From contig BSDZ01000017.1 of the NCBI GenBank assembly GCA_030268105.1, positions 2,336,001 to 2,400,000 of the forward strand: DNA of 64,000 bases, given 5' to 3'. Shown in pieces: positions 38,901 to 50,477 of the stretch; position 1 is the stretch's first letter, and every line of letters begins with the position of its first letter. The translations under genes and the position numbers were made by a program. This stretch comes from Volvox africanus. Its lineage: Eukaryota; Chlorophyta; Chlorophyceae; Chlamydomonadales; Volvocaceae. The notes under the pieces are model-generated. The model saw only the letters and a program-made list of their open reading frames with translations, was not told the DNA's origin and ran no database searches.

Positions 38901-41313
38901 GCTGCGACGGTGGCTCAGGGGATGTCAGCGGCTGCTGCAGACGCGTTATTGATGGCGGTGTCAGTGGCCCTGGGGCAGCTGGATGACTTGGCGGCGGCAC
39001 GGCTGATGGCAGCTGTGGCGCACTTCTCCGCGCGCCAGTTTCCACGCTCCGGAGCACGTCTGGCGTGCATCCGCATGCAGCACTCCCTACTCCGAGCTGC
39101 AGTGGGAGGTAGGTTCCCCAAAAGGGACTTTCCCATGGATGTTTTTTGTACGGGGTCTAAGGAGACGGCGACCGGAATGGGGGGCTGGGCTGGGGTAGTG
39201 GTGTGCACACTGTGTGTCGGGAAGGGGAGACGAACATGGATCGAGGAAGCGTTGTATGTTCTGGCAAGCAATACACGATGACATCACAAGTTCTTGCCCT
39301 TACTCCCATGGCACCGACCATTTTGCGACCTTTGCTGAAGATGCATGCCCCGTAAGTCTCATCCCCTTGCGTGCACATGCGTGCTCTTCCGCGCTGCCGG
39401 TCACGCAGGTCGGGTATGCCTGGCGGATGGTGCGGTGGCGAGCTGGCTGGAGCCATTACCCAAAATGCTGTGGGAGTTAGGAGGCGGCTCTCCGGAGATA
39501 TCATCCGCTGCCCTGCTTCTGCTGCTGGACGCCGCACGCTTCGCAGCCCCGGGTGAGCTCGTGAATGGCGCCGCCGATATATATTTAGCCATGATTTAGC
39601 CGCTGGTCGAGCGCCTTCCTTTAATTTGATACGACCGTCCAATTCAATAGGGACTCCCCATCTCGGCTGCTTGACGAAGTCCTGCTGTCGTAGTTCCTTG
39701 CTGTTTTCCTGTAGTACAATTTATAATGCACTGTATTGGGCATGCTGGCGCACCCAGATATATAAAAGCCACGCGGGGTTGTGATCGTCCTCAGCTGACA
39801 TTGTTTCATCGGAGTCCGCGCGTCTATTAGCCACTGGCACCTCCACAGTTCCCACGGCCCTTCGCCCGCAGGCTCCGCCGCGAGTGAGTTCCTTTCCTCG
39901 GCACTGCAGCCCCAACTGGCGCCGCTCTTCGCTGTGCAGCTTCCTCCAAAGGCCGCAAAGGCCGCATGGGCCAAGTATACGAGCGCGTTGGCATCGGCGG
40001 CTCTGTCTGGGTCTGGGTCTGGGCTTGGTTGTGCTTCTAGTGAGACCTCGGGTGAGGTGATGGTGTTACTACCGGGAGCAGTGTCCAAGCTGCCCGAGCC
40101 CGTGGGCCAGCTTGCGGTGGACCTCATCTATCACACCGGTGGGTGAGCTGAGGGTTAGCATTTCTCGTGCGATGGCTCTTGTTGCAAAGTAAACTTCGGG
40201 TAGAGTGTTGTCAGCCTCGGCCGAGCTGGCTAGCTGTTGACGACGGGGCCTAAGCAGAGTCCCGCAACTGTCTCCCGCCAAAGACTGCATGAAAGTTGCT
40301 GTGGCCAACACCTTCCTCATCCCGAATCCACTTCCGACTCGCCACCAGGTGCCCTGGGTGCTGCCCTGCTTAAGCCGCTGGCTGCAGCCCTGTCCTCAGC
40401 TGCCCTGCCGGACCCCTTATGCCTGCGCCTGCTCGACGTGGTCATGGCACGGCTACGTGACGCACCCGACCCGGCCCTCGCCGCAAGCTGGTTGTTGACG
40501 TTGTTTTTCGGTCCCCAGCACGGCCAACGGGTACTGGCACCGGACGGCGCTGACTTGACTGCCAGCTGGGACCGGCAGCGTGCCTTGGTGGACACAGCGA
40601 TGATGAAGCTGGGGCGCCTGGGGGGTGCTGCACCGCTGCTAATGGTGCTGGCTCCTCAGTTGGCAGCACTGCCGCTTGCAGAAGTTGCAACGGCGGGTGC
40701 TCGCGGTGCGCGGCTGCAGCGCTACAGCTTGGTACGGTTGTGCGCTTTGGCACTAGGGGAAACTGCCGGCGGGGATCGACTGCCGGCGGGACTGATGGGG
40801 ATAGTGCCGGCAGCCGCAGCACTCTGTGGGCTTGAGGCTGGAGTTGCAGTCGCGTTGGCGGAGGCAGGGCTAAACGGCACGGCAGCAGTGTTGCCGTACA
40901 GTAATACATTCGGACCCGTTGTGCAGCTGCTTGCAGAGCGACCAGCGCTGGCTATGGCAGTGATACGGCACCTTTTAGCTTTGCTGAGACAGATGGCGCA
41001 GCCGCGAGTGGACCAGGCCCCGATGGCATGTGTGACCTTGGGCTCTTTGCCTCTCCACACGGCAGCGCTGGTAGGGCTGCAGCTTGCACAGACGCTCGTG
41101 AAGCTACAGCCTGTGCGATTAGTTCTTGCGGCGTCTGCGGCCGATCGGGAATGCCTCGCAAGTCTGGTTAAGGAGCTGAGCGAGGCAGCACACAACCTGC
41201 CAGTGGCCGCAGCGGGAACAGCGGGGAGCGACCACGCTGCCGCCTGTGGCTTGGAAAGTCAGCGGCTCTTGCAAACGGTGGGGGACCTATTCGGCAACGC
41301 CGCCGCCGCATGA
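35968..41313 (+). CDS. IPI1: Ipi1/TEX10-like pre-60S assembly factor, 8 exons
   Basis: Nucleolar/nucleoplasmic HEAT-repeat protein of the Rix1 complex (PELP1-TEX10-WDR18 in animals), needed for ITS2 processing and remodelling of pre-60S particles. Exons: 35968-36171, 36263-36376, 36590-36738, 37209-37269, 37596-39108, 39409-39552, 39872-40138, 40349-41313. The product is 1138 aa. The N-terminus is diagnostic: DFKKVKHKVGKKLPRAQNDTDTNF matches the basic 'QKVKLKVGK...NATDTNF' start of TEX10/Ipi1, followed by ELLNQTSHYNDKSRKHSLVGL and AHVCGAMTHLSLDVRNDALL. The C-terminal two thirds are Ala/Leu-rich helical repeats with low identity, and residues about 235-375 are a basic then poly-Ala insertion. 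Identification rests mainly on the first 200 residues. A TGTAA lies about 400 nt past the stop. Confidence 0.82.
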
Positions 41314-41709
41314 TGTACTTGATGAGATTGATGTGGTGTGCCGAAGCTGTCAGTTTCTCATGCTGTTATATCCGAAAGGCGAGAGGACCTTCCTCTGTTG
41401 CCAGAGAAACCTTCTTGAGGCTTTTGCTGCTGTGGACCTTAACATTTTTCGTACGAGGTTTTTGGTATGAGCGTGGTTATTAGGCTTTTCCAGCATGCTG
41501 CTTCGTTCCTGGCACGTTTTGGGATATGGATGAGTTGCGGGGTTGCCTTCTTGCCTGCTTTGTGCGGCCGGTGAGAATCCGTATTGCCTGTCACCTGTCA
41601 CGTGAAGTGCTTCCTGACGAGGCAGGCCAAGTGACGGGCCGGACGGAGAACTGACCTCCTCTCCTATAACCGAAGAGGCGTGCACGGGCTTGCGTACGGT
41701 TAACAAACA

Positions 41710-41714
41710 TGTAA
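41710..41714 (+). terminator. Candidate poly(A) signal TGTAA for IPI1
   Basis: First clear TGTAA on the plus strand after the IPI1 stop, about 400 nt downstream, inside the normal range of 3' UTR lengths for volvocalean algae. Confidence 0.45.
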
Positions 41715-43622
41715 CATGCCTAAACAGCTGTTCATCGCTCGGCCGCACAGCAATCGCGGACGGTGAATTCGCATCAGGGTAGCCCCCTACTCCAATCTCT
41801 TTTTTGGGAGCTTGGTAGTTCCCAGTGGTACAGAGGTTTGTTCAGATCCCGCAACAGGCTCAGCCATTGAGCTGAGACCAACCTTTGGGGGCAACCTCCC
41901 AATATTTACAGAACGGTCGATTGGGGGCGCTACAGCTGGCCCTCCTTTCCCATGCCGTAAAATCGCAAAACCTACCGGACATCGATATTCTTATCCAAGG
42001 CAAGCCTGCCTGGTCAAGGGGAGCACGGCAATAGGATTTTGCAAAAAGCCCATGCCCCCCATGGCGTTGTTTGTACCACCGCTTGGAATTCTGTGGGACG
42101 AGCCCAAAGAACTGCCCAGGCGGCGCAGCTATAAAGTAATCACATACACGGCTCACATACATTTCACCACTTGTTGAAACTGCAGAAACCACGAAGTCAG
42201 TCGAGTCGTAATGGCACATTTGTAAGTCGAGCTGTACAGCTAGCAACCAGGCGCCGCCATCCTGGGTGCAGACTGGGCAAGTGCCCAGAATTAGATTAAG
42301 ACGAAATTTCCGGAGGACGTCCCCTAATCAAAGCCGCAGATGATGTGGTCTACCATCGCGGCCAGTTATAATGCTCACTCCCGTCTAGTCATCTTGCAGC
42401 CAGCGCGGCTACTGGATCAGACCAACTAGTAAACAGCCTCAGCACAGAAAGTTCGTCCTGCTCGGTTCCCCGATGTACGGCTTTCTGTCCGCAGATATAA
42501 GACTGCATCAAACTACCATGCCAGCAGCAGGCTACTTGGCAAAGCGGGCGATACGCATCGGGTCCTTTCGTTACACAACCGAGTAACTCAATGCACGGAA
42601 TATAGCCCACGGGCCGCGCCCCAGGCGCCAACACTGCTCTCAGCAGCATGTAAAGGGCAGCCGCCTCTTCCAGTACATTTTTCACGATCCTACGCAAGTC
42701 CTCCAAGCAAGCCTGCGTCCCACCAATGCGTTATGTCTAATGCTGAATACCTGTTGCCGTATCGGTTCTTCCTGACCAGGAATCTGCTGCCTTGCACAAC
42801 AGGTTCAGGGGCAGGCCCGACGCAACTGTGGCGCAGCGGGCCACGGCGAGAAACACCGGGGTCTGTCTATCTCAAGAAGGCCCGCAAAGCCGGTTCACAA
42901 TCCACGTACGTACGTGGATGCCATACGACTTTATAATGCAATATGTACACGCAACCTCGAAGCGGCGCGGTTGTGTCGCGGCATGCACAGGGCGGATACC
43001 GTTGCGATAAAGTCAACCTCAGGAGCAGTGGACAGACACCAAGGTGCTCGCGACATGACGTGTCCTGGAAGCCGGCAAGTAATTATCCGTAGCAATCCAG
43101 TCACCACTGCACCTCAGGTGGATAGGACTTCCCTTTCAACCAGCCTCACCTAGCAGCAACCGTACAATCGCCCTGCTCTCGCATCGCATAAGCCTCATAT
43201 TGGCTCAGCTCTGGCCATATGGTCCCTTAATGGCTTCGGGCCACGGGTTGCGAATAACCTAGCACCGCAAATCTCAGCGGCGTGTTGGCCTTGCCGGTGT
43301 GTCCCAAACCTGGAAACCTGTAAAGCCCTGTAGACCATCCACTGCCTCGCGCTTGTCACTCTGTTGGGGCCCTGCCACATCAACACCTATGTGGGAGTAC
43401 CCACTCGTCCTGAATGTTGTAGTAGTCCATCCAGGCCGAACATAAGCCACGCCCTTTCCCCTCCCCGCCAAATCCCTTACGACCGTCCCGGCGCTGTCGC
43501 CATAAACGAAGTGGAGAAGACTGTAAAAGGAAAGCATGCCCTCTTAGTCCCAAGTCCACCATTGCCACCTCCTTAATGCACAGTATCTATGCCAAACGTG
43601 CCGTCTTCCCAATTAAGCGGCT
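41715..43622. other. Gene-free stretch between converging genes
   Basis: Only short frames without recognisable domains are present. The palindromic run CACGTACGTACGTG lies near 42903-42916. The part next to 43623 should contain the 3' UTR of the homeodomain-like gene. Nothing else can be supported. Confidence 0.45.
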
Positions 43623-46242
43623 CTAAGCTTCTGCTACCTGAGGCAACGCCTGAATCAACTTTTGCAGGCCACTGTCACCATCGGTGCGGGACTGTCTAGA
43701 CCCAGTGTTGAAGTCCACGTCCATGGCACAACCTGGGCCCCCAACGGCTTTCGTTAGAGGTGGTACTCCCGCTGGTGTTGGGAGTCCCAAATCGACACCA
43801 GTGAGCACCGAAATGGCTGCGACCTCCGCCGGCTCAAGATTAGCCAGCTCCTCGCATTTCCGCCCCAGCTGCTGGAGCGCTGGATGCTGGCCGACGGTCC
43901 GGGGCTGCTGCGGCCGCATCTCGGTTACGTGGTCCCCCATGTCGCCATGTAGCACGGGCAAGCCAGGGCGCTGCATCTCAATAGGGTTGCAATTGCTACC
44001 CGATAGTGCGTTCGTTGGGCCAGCCTTGGCGGGGCTGCTGTCGGACCGGGGAGGGGTGGGGATTGACGTAAATTGTGGCCCCTGCTTGATTAGCTGTTGC
44101 TTCGTCTCCTCGTGCTTTAAATGCGCCGGCAGAGCATTATGGGACTTGTCCTCCTGTTGCTCCTCCTCCTGTTGCTGCTGCTCCTGCTCCCGTGGCGGCA
44201 GTGGCGGCGAGTGGCACTCAGGCGCGAGTGAAGTTGGAGTCCCAGTGCGCTGCTGCTGCAGCTGCTGCTCCAGCTGTTGCCGCTGCTGAGCTAGGAGCTG
44301 TACATGTGCCTGCAGCAGCAGCACGCGCTCGACCAATTCCTCGTGAGTCAACTGCAACAACGATTCGCGAGGGACCGGATCCAAGCTCAGCGCCAGTGGA
44401 ACCTGAAGCATTTCCATTGGCATTACTGCAAGGTCCGCTCCCCTCTCTTCCCTGTCACCCTCCCGCCCGTCCTCTGCCTCCCCAGCCGCTTCCGACGGGG
44501 TCAACCCTGCTCGCGCCGGCTGCCGCCTCTGCTTCTTGGCCGCAGCCCCACTCGCCCCTAAGCCCTTGCTATGTCGCCGCTGTCGCGCAGGGTGCTGTTG
44601 TATCCCCCCTCGGCGGCCGCCACCTCGACCCATACCGCCCCGACTACTGCTGCTGCGTCCGGAGGGCCCCGCTTGTGTTTCCGTGTCCGTGCCGTCCTCG
44701 TCCTTGTCCGCCATCTCCCGTTCGCCGTTGAACGCATCAACTTCGAATTCCTGCCGTCGGCCTAAGGGACCCGGACCACGCTTGCGCTTGCCCCGCCCCA
44801 GGCTAGCCGCCTGCTGCGCCACTTGCTCCATGAAGTCTACGGTGCCGGGACCATCCCCCTGCTCATCCTGCTCATCATCGTCCTCTATATGGCCAGGTAG
44901 CGCACCACCCGCCACCTCCTCATCATTCCTGCGTCTATACTGCCCTTCATGATACAAATGCCGCTCGTCAGTATCCAGTGGGGACATTAACCCGCCATGC
45001 GGCTGCATGAGCGCCGCCGTTGCCGCTGTACGGCGTGGGAAGCCTGTAAGACCCGTGATGCCCGCCACACGCGATAGCGCCATGTTCTGCGCGATAGCCG
45101 CGAGCGCCAGCTGCTGCTGGGCATGCTGCTGGAGTTGCTGCTGGAGCGCCGCCTGCTGCAGCTGTTGCAGCGTGAGGCCGGAAAGCAGATCCCCCTGATG
45201 AACGGCGTCAACCACTGCGGCTTGCTGTGCTGCTGACCAGAGTGCAGCCGCAGCGGACGGTCCCAGAAGGGATTGCACCGTTGGAACGCCAGGGTTCAGA
45301 AGCTCCAGAGGCAAGCCTCCGACGGCGGCACTGGCGGCGGTAGCTGCAGAACTGCCGCCAGATCCGCGCAGTGTGGCAAGCTGGGCCAGGCTAGCTGCTG
45401 CTGCCGCCGCGGCACTTGCAGAATCCCTGCCCAGGTACCCATCAATGTCAAGCCCCATGCCCATGGCGTAACGGCCATCTGGATCGGCATCCATATGATC
45501 GTGCTGATGCTGATCAAGATCACGGCAGCTGTTCATGTCGTCATCGTCCTGGCCCTCCTCTCCTTCGTCGCCTTCCTCCTCGCCCTCCTCCCCTTCGTCC
45601 CTGTAGTCGTACTCCTCGACGGAGGCCGTGGCGTCCTGCGGGGACGATGATGAAACAGTAGCGGCTCATTTAATATAACGCCAACAGCTCGACGACGTAG
45701 GCTGAGATACCGCGTACACTGCGTGCACGCGCATATGAGTCGGGACCGCCACGCACCTGGGAGAGCTTGCTGTCCGTGAGGCCCCTACGACGTTGCCGAC
45801 TAGCTCCCACTCGAGCACCGATTGCGCGCTTTCTTGCACGGTAGCTGCACAGGAAGAGATTGTGGCACAGAAACATGAGGCCGTGCCCGAATACATGTTA
45901 GCACACGACTCACAGTACGCACTTGCGGAAATAGTCTCGAACCAGGGGTATGCTTCTGAGGCATTTTGCGTGGACCCGCGTCTCCTCCAGCGACGGCGCA
46001 TCTTCCTTCCACAAGTCGTAAGCATGCAAATCATACCATCGGCCAATTTCCTCCTTGCTTGGGCGCCGGCCCAATCGATCGAGCTCACTGCGCCACCATT
46101 CATTGAAGGGCTGCCAGAAACCTAGACGACGGCGATCGGACCATTCCGGTCGAGACGGTGCAACACGGCCCTCCTTCAACTCCGTTAGCGCTTCTGCACC
46201 AAGCTGTTGCTTGGACCGTCTGCGTACGTTTTCCTTCATCAT
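43623..46242 (-). CDS. Homeodomain-like putative transcription regulator with Gln-rich tail
   Basis: Exons in transcript order: 46242-45923, 45844-45757, 45635-43623, phases consistent; product 806 aa. Residues 40-113 are Trp-rich and helical and end in VRDYFRNYRARKR (101-113). This resembles the DNA-reading third helix of homeodomains (consensus VQVWFQNRRAKWR), with Phe and Asn in the expected places. The rest is low complexity: an acidic block right after exon 2, Ala/Gln-rich segments, basic patches such as RGKRKRGPG and AAKKQRRQ that could be nuclear signals, and a Leu/Gln coiled coil (LTHEELVERVLLLQAHVQLL). A stop codon directly precedes the start ATG in frame. DNA binding is inferred from one helix; the preceding helices do not fit a classical homeodomain well. 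Confidence 0.58.
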
Positions 46243-47521
46243 CTACGTTCACGAGTTATGCGCCAGCTCCTCCTACACATTTCCAAATAAGCAGCAGCAG
46301 CAGGGCGTTAGGTGGCACCTCACCTAGCTGAACCTGGCGAGGAATACAACATAGCAGGTAAAATGCAAACTGGAGGCATAGATATACCATGGAAAGCACT
46401 GAAATGGCGGTTCGAGATTGCAAATGTTGCGCGGCCGCTTCATTTGCGGGGCGCAGTAGCCACTGGCACAGCCCGAGCAAAATACTGCCAGCCTCGACCA
46501 TATGAACAAAGTTATGACAGAAATGAATCTACAATCAGGCGTACCGGGATGGCCTTGCACACCTACGCCTTCCAACCTGCGCAACTTGGCAGGCTGTCCC
46601 CCTAAGGACTGCTGGCGAAAAGCCACTCTCTCCAAATAAGCACCCACAAAAAGTATAGTACCAAAGCTTAGGCAGCTTCTGCAGAGCTATCGGGCAGATG
46701 TTATCGGACTTTACAGGGTTGTGTAGATGCTGCTGCCGCCAGCAGAAGCAAGGCGCTCAAATACGTCATGCAATGATATGGTGTGTTATAAGCATAGAGA
46801 GTAACAAGCAGGAAAGCATTGGGTAGTATCCGTCGTAATGTCGATGAACACTTTCCGTTTCTGTATCGCATTACCCCAGATGCCGTAATGGGAGAAGTGA
46901 AGCCTTGTTATAATGCTCTCTCACAATCGCTTTATAGTTTCCCTAAAGTATAATCGGGCTTCTGTTCAGGCTGTGCTTGTTCCGCGCTTCCTCGTTGCTC
47001 TTCCCGCTACATGGGAAACTTCCAAAACTTCTACAATAAAATCCATAATAACTGCGCGGATGCATATGACAACTACAGCTCAGTCGGAAAGGGGTGAAAT
47101 AGCCGGAAGCTCTCCCAAGACGCCAAATGACGGTTTACGTATGCAGCTACCCTAAATTGTCCGATGTAAGCATATGCATTTGTGTAATGGAATGAGAGAT
47201 GGTATGCAAACGTTTAGGTAGCAAGCTACCCAGCTACCCCCAAAACCTTGCAAACATCATCGTTGGGGGTTGGCGCGCTAGGAGCTTGAATGGAAGATGC
47301 CTTGGCACAAATACGGACAACACCTATAACGCGTTATGATGTACCCTATGGTTCAACGTGACAACCCGGCTCTACAACTCCACAGACATCGGCCAAATGC
47401 AATGTCTATCAACCATAGCTAAGCGCCCCTCCGGCCCCTAACTTGTCGAAACCTAGCCAATTTAGCTTAGCCTGGTCTAGCCTGGCCTAGCCTAGCCTAG
47501 CCTAGCCTAGCCCAGCTCAGC
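46243..47521. other. Gene-free stretch with a CCTAG repeat
   Basis: No protein or RNA gene was recognised. It should contain the promoter of the homeodomain-like gene at its left end and the 3' UTR of the next gene at its right end. A short CCTAG array is listed separately. Confidence 0.45.
47471..47510 (+). repeat. CCTAG pentanucleotide array
   Basis: Eight pentamer units, of which five are perfect CCTAG and the others CCTGG or TCTAG. It lies just downstream of the coiled-coil gene's stop codon. Confidence 0.9.
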
Positions 47522-49634
47522 CTACCCGCCACAATCTAAGTGTCCCGACGGGTCAGGGGAAGCTCCGTCCCTATGTATACCTAAACCGATACCACTGGCC
47601 TGCTGCCCTTCCTCCCCAGCAATGCTTCCGAGCCCTTCCAGACCACCAATGTCAAGGGCTTCTTGAGCTCTACTCGAACTCCCGACCTCCATTGCTGCAC
47701 CTCTGTAGTCATCCTTGTGTTTTCGGTCCTCCTCCCGCTCAGGGTCCGCACCGGCCCAACCTCTTCTGCCCGAAATCTCCACCGGGACCTCATCCATGGG
47801 CCGCACGATTGCTGCAGTGGAATATGCTTCACCGCTGGCACCTCCAGCCTCAAAAGGCTCATGCATTCTCTCACCGGATTCTTGCCAGTCCCCAAGCTCT
47901 TGTTGTGGTCGCGATGGCGACAGAAAATATGAGCCCTCCGTCTCGTACCCGCCCTCCGCAAACTCCGGGCCGGAGCATCCCCCCTCTTCAAGGGATCGTT
48001 CTGCTAACAATACACCCACAAGCTCTTCTAGCTGGTCTACCTGCTGCCGCAGCCCCGCATTCTCCGCTGCTAAGGAGGCCTTCTCACGTGCCAGCGCCTG
48101 CACCTGCACGCCCAAACACAAGAGACCGCCCGTAACACAGCAGCACATGACAGACGCGTTACGCTATGCACAGATGCGTATCTAGATATGTAGGTCTCTA
48201 ATAAAAATTGCCATCTGGTATCCCCGCATTCAATTGTACTCCCTCCTGAACATGTACGACACGTCATTTGTCCAGCAACGACAGCCAGCCTCGTCTCGCG
48301 GTTTTTGGTGCACAGTAACAGCCCGTACGGGTGTGGAGCCGATGGGGTAGCACCGGCGTCCCAATGCGAGCAGGGGAACCACTGTCCCCAAAGCCCTGCA
48401 CCCCGAAGTCCTACCCTCATTGGCGACGATATCCAAACGCACACAGTCTGGCATAAGAACACCTGGTGTACATTTTGCCTGCCTCCTGCGGCCGTGCCTT
48501 CTGAACCGCACCTGCATCAGGAGCATGTCCACAAACGGGTCCGCCGAGGCAACACTCCTGCTCCCACTGCCTCCAGCGCAAGGCAGCACGTCGGCGGATA
48601 ATTGTGCGTCCTCCTTCTCCACTGCGCCAGACGATCTTCCTCCAAGGATGTTATCCTGACCAACTGGCAGCCCCGCACCGGTAACTGGGCTTCCGCACGC
48701 GCCGGTGCTGGTGCCAATGCCGGCACTCGGCGCTGGGGTGGCAAACCCCGTGACGGTGGATGCCAGACTACTGACACTGGTGGCGCCACGGATGCCGGAG
48801 GTGATAGAGCAGGGCGAAGAGGCGAATGGCGGCAAGCACGAACTTCCTGGGGGTAGGACCCCAACGGACGTGCTGGCCATTGCCACTGCAGGCGTTAGCA
48901 TATGCAGCTGAAACCACAAAACAGAAATGGGGAGCAGGTTCCAGGGGTAAGAGAGGAATGGCAGAAGCGTGGCGGAAGCTGGTGCGGACGGGTGTGCCAT
49001 GCGTAACGGGGCTTGTGGTTTCGCGAGGAATGCAATCGACAGCGTTGCGCCCAAAGCACATGCATCCATGAAGTGGCAATCCTCATGTTGTATGTGTTGT
49101 ACCTCTGTTGTGTCGGCCTACAAAGGCCCGATCGGAAGATGACTGTCTGCGGTCCAACTATGACACTACCCGTAGATACCCCAGGATACTACAGTATGGA
49201 GGAATACCTGTGAACCCGAAGATCATAAATCGTTCAGTCGACTGCGGGCTTCACCCAATATGTGCTGGTAGAGACGCGTTAAAGACCTATAGACGAATCG
49301 CTGTAGCATAATAGCCGCCGACTGCATTGTAGGGCCGGGGCACACTTCCTCTGCTCACCTCAGCTGGCTCATGTTGTTGCATAAGCCCCGCAGTGGCAGC
49401 CGCAGGCTGTGTTAGTACACGGAACGTGGTCAACTCAACCGTCGGCAACCTGTCCGTGCCGTGGGTGGCCTTGATTTCTGTACCGAGACCCGGTATAGCT
49501 CCTCGGCTCCTGGCCGCTGCTCCCTTCTGACGCCGAAATTCCTCAAGAGCTCGGCGCCCCGCCGCACGCATCCGCTCCTTGTACTCCTCGCGGTCGAGCG
49601 CCTTCTCCGTAACGGTTGACGACAGACAAATCAT
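47522..49634 (-). CDS. Coiled-coil protein with BLISTER-like N-terminal motif, 3 exons
   Basis: Exons in transcript order: 49634-49359, 48907-48512, 48103-47522, all phase 0; product 417 aa. Residues 26-37 (GRRALEEFRRQK, preceded by an acidic-basic helix) resemble the 'GK+KLEEFRKKKAA' motif at the start of plant BLISTER proteins. Residues 225-261 form a regular coiled coil (VQALAREKASLAAENAGLRQ and following), and plant BLISTER also has a C-terminal coiled coil. The middle exon is Ser/Thr/Gly-rich and the tail is acidic and Gly/Glu-rich. Plant BLISTER associates with Polycomb and stress responses; that role is not shown for algae. The start is the first ATG in frame, and a further 5' exon is possible. 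Short motifs make this assignment tentative. Confidence 0.42.
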
Positions 49635-50477
49635 GAGCAATATAAGCACCCATCTCGACGATTACTAAATGATGTATACTCTCAGCATAGTATGTCAGCA
49701 CACGAATTTGGCATATAAATCGCCGTGACACAGCATTGCCATGGACGCAACTGTGAAACTTTGAAAGCATCGCACAATTGCGTCACAAAATGATGGCCTT
49801 GGATGTGGATATGATAATGTTGTCTTAATTCGCAGCAACGCTTCAAACCCACAAATTGGATGCAAAAACAGGTAGGGTGCTTTGGCAGAATTGCCACGGA
49901 GCATTTAGGAATAATGCGACAAGCTATGGTCCCTCGAAATGAACTGGCTTCTTACCTCGGCCATGGTTGCGGCTTCAATTCCCTCACAAGTGCCTCGGCC
50001 TTCCCCGGGCACCCAAGACGCGCTGTTACCCAGTCTTTGACAACTTCAGAATTCCCGACGCAGAGCTGAAGGCCTTATGATTCCAACATGCCTACCTTTC
50101 CCTAAAGGGCCCAGCGTCATAACGAACCCAGGACTGCTCCATAACCAAGTTGGTTAGGCATGAAAATCATCTTCAAGTTGGGATCAATATAATAATAAGT
50201 TCTATATTTAATATTACAATTTTTTGATGAGAAATGAATTTTCCTGTGTCTTTCCAACTCATACATGCACACACGACAATACATACAGAATTCGCATAGA
50301 CCCAAGGGCCCCAAGCACTGAGTAAAACAATTGCCCCAATATTTACACTCGGACAATCTGTATCACGATCAGCCTTAGGTCACAAGTTTGCGAGATACAC
50401 GCTGCTGTTATCACACGCAAGACCTCTAACTTTGATAAATCTTTTAATTGTATTGTATACTACATACTTCATTGACA
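49635..50477. other. Divergent promoter region
   Basis: Lies between the 5' ends of the coiled-coil gene (minus) and the BUD31-like gene (plus). No coding or RNA gene was recognised. It is AT-rich towards the BUD31 side. Confidence 0.5.

Noticed and set aside
41812..42177. 121-codon plus-strand frame and others between 41.8 and 43.6 kb
   Set aside because: No domain, no conserved motif and no splice partners; cannot be told from chance frames.
44192..44731. Plus-strand Ala/Pro/Cys-rich frames around 43.7-45.2 kb
   Set aside because: Antisense shadows of the Gln/Ala-rich exon of the homeodomain-like gene.
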